64,000 nt of DNA from Mimachlamys varia (lineage: Eukaryota > Mollusca > Bivalvia > Pectinida > Pectinidae). Location of the stretch: contig OX392527.1 in the NCBI GenBank assembly GCA_947623455.1, positions 34,712,201-34,776,200 on the forward strand, written 5' to 3'. The translations under genes were made by a program, and so were the position numbers. Of the stretch, positions 57,100-64,000 are shown in pieces; within the stretch, counting starts at the first letter, position 1; every line of letters starts with the position of its first letter. A model generated the notes under the pieces. The model saw only the letters and a program-made list of their open reading frames with translations, was not told the DNA's origin and made no database searches.

Positions 57100-58700
57100 T
57101 GGATTCTATTAAACTTCCAACAACGCTTCTGCTTTTGCGGCCTCTATTACACTTCACACAATGTTTCTGCTTTGTGTCCTCCATTAACCTTCCAACAATG
57201 ATTCTGCTTTGCGGCCTCTATTACACTTCAAACAATGCTTCTGCTTTGTGGCCTCCATTAAACTTCCAACAATGATTCTGATTTGTGGCCTCTATTACAC
57301 TTCAAACAATGCTTCTGCTTTGTGGCCTCCATTAAACTTCCAACAATGATTCTGATTTGTGGCCTCTATTAACCTTCCAACAATGCTTCTGCTTTGCGGC
57401 CTCTAATACACTTCAAACAATGCTTCTGCTTTGCGGCCTCTATTACACTTCAAACAATGCTTCTGCTTTATGGCCTCCATTAAACTTCCAACAATGATTC
57501 TGATTTGTGGCCTCTATTAACCTTCCAACAATGCTTCTGCTTTGTGGCCTCTATTACACTTCAAACAATGCTTCTGCTTTGTTGCCTCTTACACTTCCAA
57601 CAATGATTCTGATTTGTGGCATCCATTAAACTTCCAACAATGATTCTGCCTTGTGGCCTCCATTAAACTTCTAACAATGTTTCTGCTTTGTGGCCTCCAT
57701 TAAACTTCCAACAATAATTCTGCTTTGTGACCTCCATTAAACTTCCAACAATGATTCTGCCTTGTGCCCTCCATTAAACTTCTAACAATGTTTCTGCTTT
57801 GTGGCCTCCATTAAACTTCCAACAATAATTCTGCTTTGTGACCTCCATTAAACTTCCAACAATGCTTCTGCTTTGTGGCCACTATTAAACTTCCAACAAT
57901 GCTTCTGCTTTTTGCCCTTTTTTAAACTTTCAACAATGCTTTTGCTTTGTGGCCTCTATTGAACTTCCAACAATGCTTCTGCTGTGTGGCCACTATTAAA
58001 CTTCCAACAATGCTTCTGCTTTTTGCCCTTTTATAAACTTTCAACATGCTTTTGCTTTGTGGCCTCTATTGAACTTCCAACAATGCTTCTGCTTTGTGGC
58101 CACTATTAAACTTCCAACAATGCTTCTGCTTTGTGGCCTCTATTAAACTTTCAACAATGTTTCTGCTTTGTGGCCTCTAATACACTTCCAACAATGTTTT
58201 TGTTTTGTGGCCTCCATTAATCTTCCAACAATGTTTTTGTTGTGTGGCCTCCGTTAAAATTTCAATAATGCTTCTGCTTTGTGGCCTCCATTAAACTTCC
58301 AAAAATGTTTTTGTTTTGTGGCTTCCATTAAACTTCAAACAACGTTTTTGTTTTGTGGCCTCCATTAAACTTCCAACAATGTTTTTGTTGTGTGGCCTCC
58401 ATTAAACTTCCAACAATGTTTTTGTTTTGTGGCCTCCATTAAACTTCAAACAACGTTTTTGTTTTGTGGCCTCCATTTAACTTCCAACAATGTTTCTGCT
58501 TTGTGGCTTCCATTAAACTTCCAACAATGTTTCTGCTTTGTGGCCTTGATTAAACTTCCAACAATGTTTCTGCTTTTTGTCCTTTTTTAAACTTACAACA
58601 ATGCTTCTGCTTTGTTGCCTCCATTAAACTTCCAACAATGTTTCTGCTTTGTGGCCTCGATTAAACTTCCAACAATGCTTCTGTTGTGCAGTCTCTATTA
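57100..58700. repeat. 37-bp minisatellite (CTTCTGCTTTGTGGCC family)
   Basis: About 43 units of 37 bp, built from CTTCTGCTTTGTGGCCTC and TATTAAACTTCCAACAATG. Subtypes with TTTTTGTTTTGTGG cluster at 58.18-58.48 kb. Confidence 0.95.
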
Positions 58701-59610
58701 CTCTACTTTGTAAATAAACTACTCAATAGGAGGCATATAAAAATCCAATTAGCACAGTCATATTTTAGCTGAATACTTTCAGCGTCAAAAGTGCTAAAAT
58801 TAGATTACCGCGAATTGATGTACTATTATTTATTTCCATATCATATTTGCAAATATATTTGGTAGGCTGTCATTGTTGGGGATCAATGAGACTATTTGTT
58901 GTGATGTTTTGCATCTGACAGTGTCAGCCCGAATAATATGAACCAGGGTTTGAATTTAACACTAGGGCACTCGCCAAATGCGAGTTGATTTCTGAAATTG
59001 CGAGCAGAAAATGATTGTACTTGTATTTTTGAACAAATGGGTATAATACTTGTTGAAAGGTATATAGATATGTCTGGAAACGTTGTCAAAAGTATCAAAT
59101 GAATCGTGAAACGAAACCACAAACACATGCACAAATAGTGCAATGTACTATGTCTTGTTGACACTTGTCTAAATTGTAAATTAGACTGGTTCAGAATACA
59201 TCATAGTGCTTTCATTATCCCCTCCAAAATTGCGAGCAAGTTTCTAATTTGGCTAGTTGGAATTTAACCCACTCGCCACTAAATGCAAGTTGCTAAATAT
59301 GTGAAATTCTACCCCTGATGAACTACTTTTTCATTCTAGGAGATATGATTTTGTGCAATTCTAATAGGATTGACAATATCTATCAAATTTTGTTCAAAAT
59401 GATGGGAGGTTTACCATATTATACTACATTCTAAAAAGGAAGGGAAATAAAGGAAAAGATTCAACTTAGAGCAAAACTAATCTAGATTTCAAGATGATTG
59501 GTTTTAGGATCCCTCTTGGATCACAGCTTAGAAAAATTCTCCATATTTTAGTAATTTTTCTTTTTATATCGACAGCACTGAATAATTCTTGTTTTTTTTT
59601 TCTGCTTTCA
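58701..59610. other. Intron or upstream DNA of the last gene
   Basis: AT-rich without ORFs of interest. The polypyrimidine tract and AG at about 59590-59610 form a good 3' splice site for the exon that follows, so at least one upstream non-coding exon must exist but was not located. Confidence 0.5.
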
Positions 59611-59633
59611 GAATTTCACATCACTGGAAAATC

Positions 59634-62600
59634 ATGGCACATCTAAATAAAAAGAAGCTATCCTTGTCCGAGAGGTTTGGGACCATTGGACCTGTTGATT
59701 ATCAAAGCAAAGCTTGTAAAAATTCAGCATTGGTCAACAAACTTCAGATGCAGATTACAGAGGTAGTGAGGAAGAGAACTGATGGAAATGTCAGGGAGTC
59801 ACAAGCCAAGATGATCAGTGAAGAGATTTTTGATGTCCAACAAAGACATGATGACGCTCCTGTGGCTTGTCAAAAGTTCACTCCGTTTAAAGTTGAGCTT
59901 AAGGTGAACATGGGTAACAATCAAGCAGAGAATAAAAAAAACACTGATAGAAATGTACGCAATTATAATGCTGGGAACAACGAAGTGGCATGTGAAAGTC
60001 GGTCAAACAAGACAGATCATAATGAAAAGAGTCTTGACCATGGGAATAGGATTGAACAATGTCATGATTCTGGATTGAATCATAATCCTATAAAAGGTTA
60101 TGGAACAAAGAACAACAGAACCAATACAACTACATCAGGTTTCACAGCAGAGAAACAAAAATTTGAGAATGATGTGCAAGGATCAATTGACAAGTGTAGG
60201 AATGATGAAAGCGATTTGGATACTCTGTCTTCTCCAAAATTTCACCAGGGTACATCTTCCCTTAATACACATCAACATGATTATGTTGTTGATCAAAACC
60301 CCAACAAGGAGTCACTTCAGAAGAGTGCTGAAAATGTTTCACCTCAAAACACAGCAAAAACTCTACCAATATTTCAGGAAATGCCAAAAAAAAGGGACCA
60401 ATACAGAAGTCCAGGAAACAAGAAGACCGATCAGTCTTGGCAACAACAAAATAACACCGGAAACAGTTCAGAACAGAACAATAAAAATCAGAATGCCCTG
60501 TTCAAGGAAACAAATAACGATCGACTGAATGTAAACGACAATGGTGCTCAGACTAGTCAGAAATTCAACAAAGGACAGAGTTGCAAGTCAAGTTCAAATT
60601 TCAACAAGGGAAAAGGTCCAACATTCAAAAAGGGCAAAGGTTCTGACACAAGTCCAAAGTTCAACAAAGGACAAGGTTCCAAGGCGAGTCCAAATGTTAA
60701 CAAAGGTCAAGGTTTTAAAAACTGTCCTAAATTCAACTCCAAACAAGGACTGAAGACAAGTCCAAACTTCAACAATGGACCAGGTTATAAGGCAAGTCCA
60801 AATCTAAACACAGTCAAAGGACGGAGTTTTCAGACGAGTCCAAACCTAAACAAAGGACAGAGTTTTCAGATGAGTCCAAACCTAAAGCAAGGACATGGAT
60901 TTCCAACGAGTCCAAACCTAAACAAAGGACAGGGATTTCAGACGAGTCCAAACCTAAACAAAGGACAGGGATTTCAGACGAGTCCAAACCTAAACAAAGG
61001 ACAGGGATTTCAGACAAGTCCAAACCTAAACAAAGGACAAGGTTTTCAGACAAGTCCCAACCTAAACAAAGGACAGGGATTTCAGACGAGTCCAAACCTA
61101 AACAAAGGACAAGGTTTTCCAATGAGTCCAAACCTTAACAAAGGACATGGTTTTCAAATGAGTCCAAACCTAAACAAAGGACATGGATTTCCAATGAGTC
61201 CAAACCTAAACAAAGGACAAGGTTTTCCAATGAGTCCCAACCTAAACAAAGGACAGGGATTTCAGACGAGTCCAAACCTAAACAAAGGACGAGGTTTTCG
61301 GACGAGTCCAAACCTAAACAAAGGACATGGATTTCCAATGAGTCCAAACCTAAACCAAGGACAGGGTTTTCAAATGAGTCCAAACCTAAACAAAGGACAA
61401 GGTTTTCAGACGAGTCCAAACCTAAACCAAGGACATGGTTCTTGGGCAAGTGAAAACCTAAACAAAGGACAAGGTTTTCAGACAAATCTAAGTCTAAACA
61501 AAGGACAGGGATTTCAGACAAGTCAAAATTTCAACAAAGGACAAGGTATTCAAACAAATTCCAGTTTCAACAAGAGACAAGGTTTTCAAACCTCTCCAAA
61601 CTTCAGCCAGAGTCCAGATTTTCAAGTACACCATATGAATGATACTCGCAAAAGTGCTAACAGCAGACAATGTTCAGAAATTAGTCCAGACCGGAACAAG
61701 AGAGGCAAATTTCATACTTCTTCTAACTTTAACAACGGAAAAGACTTTCAAGCTGGTCCAAACTTCAACCAGGGACTAGGATTTCAGGCTAGTCCAGGCA
61801 TACAGAATAATGCCTCGAAGTCATTTGGGTGCAACAAAAGCGGATCGAGAAACATACAGGATAGTCAGACTGGTGTTCAGCAACACTTTGCTTCAACAGA
61901 TGCTTTTGCTAGTAATGACCCTTCCACAATTTATGACATTCAGGATCAGTTTTACAACTATCAATCAGGAAAAAGGTTCCCAAAAGGTAGACCACAAACG
62001 GCGAAATATTTCAACAACAAGTCTGGATTTGGAGGACATCAGAAAAATCAGCAACATTCATTTCCATCCAACCCTCCCCATCAATATCATGTTAACCAGG
62101 CAAGACAAAGTAATTTTCATACATCTACAAACAATGTGATACAACCTCAAGTGTACACTTACAGTGAACAGTCCTACAATGCAGGTAGTTATGGTAAGAG
62201 ACATGCATCTCCTGTTGGTTCCAATAAGTACATGTCACCAGCAAAGAAAAGAATGCTGGCCACTGATCCTTTGGACAAAGATATTCCATCATTGCAGAAC
62301 AGACTTCCATCATCTAATCCACCTTTGCAAGGAAACCACTGCAAAGTAACCTCAGACAACGATTACATGAAAAACCGGAATCTCCCATATGGATATTACC
62401 CAGGTCATGTTCCAAATAATCCATTTCATCCACCAGTCACAGGTAATTATGGACTAGCACTACACGGTCCTTTCACACCAAAGACATGGAATGCACCAAC
62501 CCAGCATTATACATCAAACTTGGAAAGTGCTGATGCATCTGGAACACCTGACAACAAATTTCATCCTTTGAATGAAACTGACGGCTTGTCGTCAACAAAG

Positions 62601-64000
62601 CATTACCTTTTCAACAAGATGCTTGACCAGAACGATACAGGAAGATCAACAGGGGGTGTTTTGAAACCTGCTGAAGATAATGTGAAACTCATTGGGGATG
62701 TAAAATCTACTGGGCATATTATCCAACCTACTGGGGATATTGTGAAACTGTCTGGGGGTTTTGTAAAACCTACTGGATTCTATCAGGAAATAGCAGATAA
62801 GAGCTCAGGAATGACAGTAACAGGACACAAAGAGAAAGAAGAAACTGAACTGGTTTCCACTCTTCTAACACAGTGCCAGGCCATGGCTCAGAAAGATGAC
62901 GACAGACAAGCCTTACATACAATCTTTAACATCATAAAGCAGGAAATGGGACCCAAACCTTTCCAAGCATCTTCTGATAGGAGCAAGATCCCTAGCACTT
63001 ACCACAAGCCAGAACAAACACGAAGCTTTTCTGATGCATCTCTAAATGGGGACGATGCCAAGTTCAGTCCTACTTCTTCAAGTCCAGATGCTGCATCTAA
63101 ACAAAATGGAAACAATCGATTTGAAGGAAGAACACTTTTGAAAGGAGGAGTGAAGCCACGTCATATACCCAAAACTGTTGTCAACAAACAAGATGATGAT
63201 CCACCTAGGGATCCCAGACCTGTAAAAGATAAAACAAAATCATTGGCAGCCAGAAAGATGAAGGATCTTCCTTTGCCACCATTCTTTATTGAATTCGTTG
63301 CAACTGAAAAATTCGGCAAGAAGAAAAATGATGAGGGGAAACAAAATCAAGCATTGAAACAAGATGCTGAGAAAAGTGTAAATGAAGTAAACAACAAATG
63401 CATTCTTTCCACCGAGTTAAAAACAACGGACGTCAAAACTGGCATTGGGAAAATTGAAGGCTTTGAAAATGAATCAAACTTGGGTATTGAACAACAGCTG
63501 ATAGAAAAAGAAAGCAAAGTAGCAGAAACAAAAATAGAAAAATGTGGTTTAGATACTTTGGAGACCAAAAATTCTGAAGCAATATCACATATCTTGCCAC
63601 GTGTCACTGTAAGACAAGATCAAGGTGCGACTGTATCGGATAAAACCCCTTTGAATAAGGATCATTATGTTGACATTAATTCTCGTGACCCTCGATTAAG
63701 GGTAACAAGTATTTCAAGGAAGAGGGATGATAATCCAAAAGTTGATCTACTGGTGCTTAAGTATGAGGAACAGAGAGTGGGACAAAAGCAGCAAGCTTAT
63801 GATGATGTCACTGGGAAAGCTCTTGAGTGTGTTCAAGAACCAAAGCGAATGCAATCTGGTGGTAGCAAGGAATGTAACGAGGCTTATCTGGTGACAAATT
63901 TGAGCAGAGATGGGCTTCAGTCTCGACAAAGGATCAGCCCAGTATATCATAAAGATACTAGTAGAAGGGATACAAACATTACAAGAAGAGATCATGAGAG
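59634..64000 (+). CDS. Large disordered protein with 12-residue repeats, partial (runs off the right edge)
   Basis: One frame is open for 1,455 codons from ATG 59634 to the window edge; an AG at 59610 shows it begins inside a 5' exon border. I do not recognise the family. The N-terminus has KKLSLSERFG (residues 7-16), like the UAP56-binding 'SLNERF' motif of the mRNA-export factors CHTOP and UIF. An Asn/Gln/Lys-rich stretch follows. Then at about residues 320-660 there are about 28 copies of a 12-residue repeat (SPNLNKGQGFQT), encoded by a 36-bp minisatellite. Further on are an NLS-like SPAKKR (about 867), a helical segment LVSTLLTQCQAMAQ...IFNIIKQEM (about 1070-1105), RDPR at about 1191 and 1353, and LPLPPFF (about 1215). 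No signal peptide or membrane segment. Likely nuclear; an RNA-processing or export role is inference only. Confidence 0.8.
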   Translation, partial: MAHLNKKKLSLSERFGTIGPVDYQSKACKNSALVNKLQMQITEVVRKRTDGNVRESQAKMISEEIFDVQQRHDDAPVACQKFTPFKVELKVNMGNNQAENKKNTDRNVRNYNAGNNEVACESRSNKTDHNEKSLDHGNRIEQCHDSGLNHNPIKGYGTKNNRTNTTTSGFTAEKQKFENDVQGSIDKCRNDESDLDTLSSPKFHQGTSSLNTHQHDYVVDQNPNKESLQKSAENVSPQNTAKTLPIFQEMPKKRDQYRSPGNKKTDQSWQQQNNTGNSSEQNNKNQNALFKETNNDRLNVNDNGAQTSQKFNKGQSCKSSSNFNKGKGPTFKKGKGSDTSPKFNKGQGSKASPNVNKGQGFKNCPKFNSKQGLKTSPNFNNGPGYKASPNLNTVKGRSFQTSPNLNKGQSFQMSPNLKQGHGFPTSPNLNKGQGFQTSPNLNKGQGFQTSPNLNKGQGFQTSPNLNKGQGFQTSPNLNKGQGFQTSPNLNKGQGFPMSPNLNKGHGFQMSPNLNKGHGFPMSPNLNKGQGFPMSPNLNKGQGFQTSPNLNKGRGFRTSPNLNKGHGFPMSPNLNQGQGFQMSPNLNKGQGFQTSPNLNQGHGSWASENLNKGQGFQTNLSLNKGQGFQTSQNFNKGQGIQTNSSFNKRQGFQTSPNFSQSPDFQVHHMNDTRKSANSRQCSEISPDRNKRGKFHTSSNFNNGKDFQAGPNFNQGLGFQASPGIQNNASKSFGCNKSGSRNIQDSQTGVQQHFASTDAFASNDPSTIYDIQDQFYNYQSGKRFPKGRPQTAKYFNNKSGFGGHQKNQQHSFPSNPPHQYHVNQARQSNFHTSTNNVIQPQVYTYSEQSYNAGSYGKRHASPVGSNKYMSPAKKRMLATDPLDKDIPSLQNRLPSSNPPLQGNHCKVTSDNDYMKNRNLPYGYYPGHVPNNPFHPPVTGNYGLALHGPFTPKTWNAPTQHYTSNLESADASGTPDNKFHPLNETDGLSSTKHYLFNKMLDQNDTGRSTGGVLKPAEDNVKLIGDVKSTGHIIQPTGDIVKLSGGFVKPTGFYQEIADKSSGMTVTGHKEKEETELVSTLLTQCQAMAQKDDDRQALHTIFNIIKQEMGPKPFQASSDRSKIPSTYHKPEQTRSFSDASLNGDDAKFSPTSSSPDAASKQNGNNRFEGRTLLKGGVKPRHIPKTVVNKQDDDPPRDPRPVKDKTKSLAARKMKDLPLPPFFIEFVATEKFGKKKNDEGKQNQALKQDAEKSVNEVNNKCILSTELKTTDVKTGIGKIEGFENESNLGIEQQLIEKESKVAETKIEKCGLDTLETKNSEAISHILPRVTVRQDQGATVSDKTPLNKDHYVDINSRDPRLRVTSISRKRDDNPKVDLLVLKYEEQRVGQKQQAYDDVTGKALECVQEPKRMQSGGSKECNEAYLVTNLSRDGLQSRQRISPVYHKDTSRRDTNITRRDHE
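60600..61620 (+). repeat. 36-bp coding minisatellite
   Basis: In-frame 36-bp units built from AGTCCAAACCTAAACAAAGG and ACAGGGATTTCAGACG. The central block 60.83-61.52 kb is the most homogeneous and the flanks decay into degenerate units (NFNKGKG, NVNKGQG, KFNSKQG). The opposite strand is also open and gives false ORFs. Confidence 0.95.

Noticed and set aside
60814..61521. Minus-strand ORFs with LCLGLDSSE repeats
   Set aside because: Antisense shadow of the in-frame coding minisatellite of the + strand gene.

Overview
This window looks like nuclear DNA of a marine invertebrate, most likely a bivalve or other mollusc. That is an inference. It rests on AT-rich, intron-bearing genes, very dense non-autonomous transposons and minisatellites, tRNA-derived SINEs with a bivalve-like core, and decayed reverse transcriptases of types common in molluscs and amphioxus. 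There are no operons and no prokaryotic features. Four protein-coding genes are well supported, all on the + strand.

Layout. About 1.9-24 kb is a tandem segmental duplication. Each unit carries one complete five-exon cytosolic sulfotransferase gene (3508-9550 and 18430-22146). Each encodes 299 residues with identical exon lengths and splice phases, and each unit ends in an array of the same 30-bp minisatellite (about 14.56-16.14 kb and 23.1-23.97 kb). Unit 1 has been enlarged by TTAA-flanked DNA elements, a SINE and a decayed LINE reverse transcriptase. Unit 2 carries a palindromic MITE and an expanded 21-bp repeat. From 24 to 33.7 kb there is no gene I can support, only retroelement debris, tandem arrays and two full-length 385-bp MITEs.

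33.76-40.95 kb holds a four-exon gene for a TASOR/TEX15-like protein. It has an N-terminal DUF3715 (pseudo-PARP) domain spread over four exons, then one giant exon encoding a long disordered tail. 41-59.6 kb is again gene-poor. It contains a second reverse-transcriptase relic, two SINEs, 28-bp and 37-bp arrays, and a cluster of ultra-short palindromic insertions with 7-bp target duplications. That cluster is the most unusual signal in the window. From 59.63 kb to the right edge is the start of another very large coding exon, for a disordered Asn/Gln/Lys-rich protein. It has a UAP56-binding-like N-terminal motif, a 36-bp minisatellite translated as 12-residue repeats, and RDPR motifs.

The two sulfotransferases probably do the same type of PAPS-dependent conjugation. 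The TASOR-like gene and the last gene look like nuclear chromatin/RNA-related proteins, but the sequence does not show that they work together. All translations, alignments and copy counts were made by eye.
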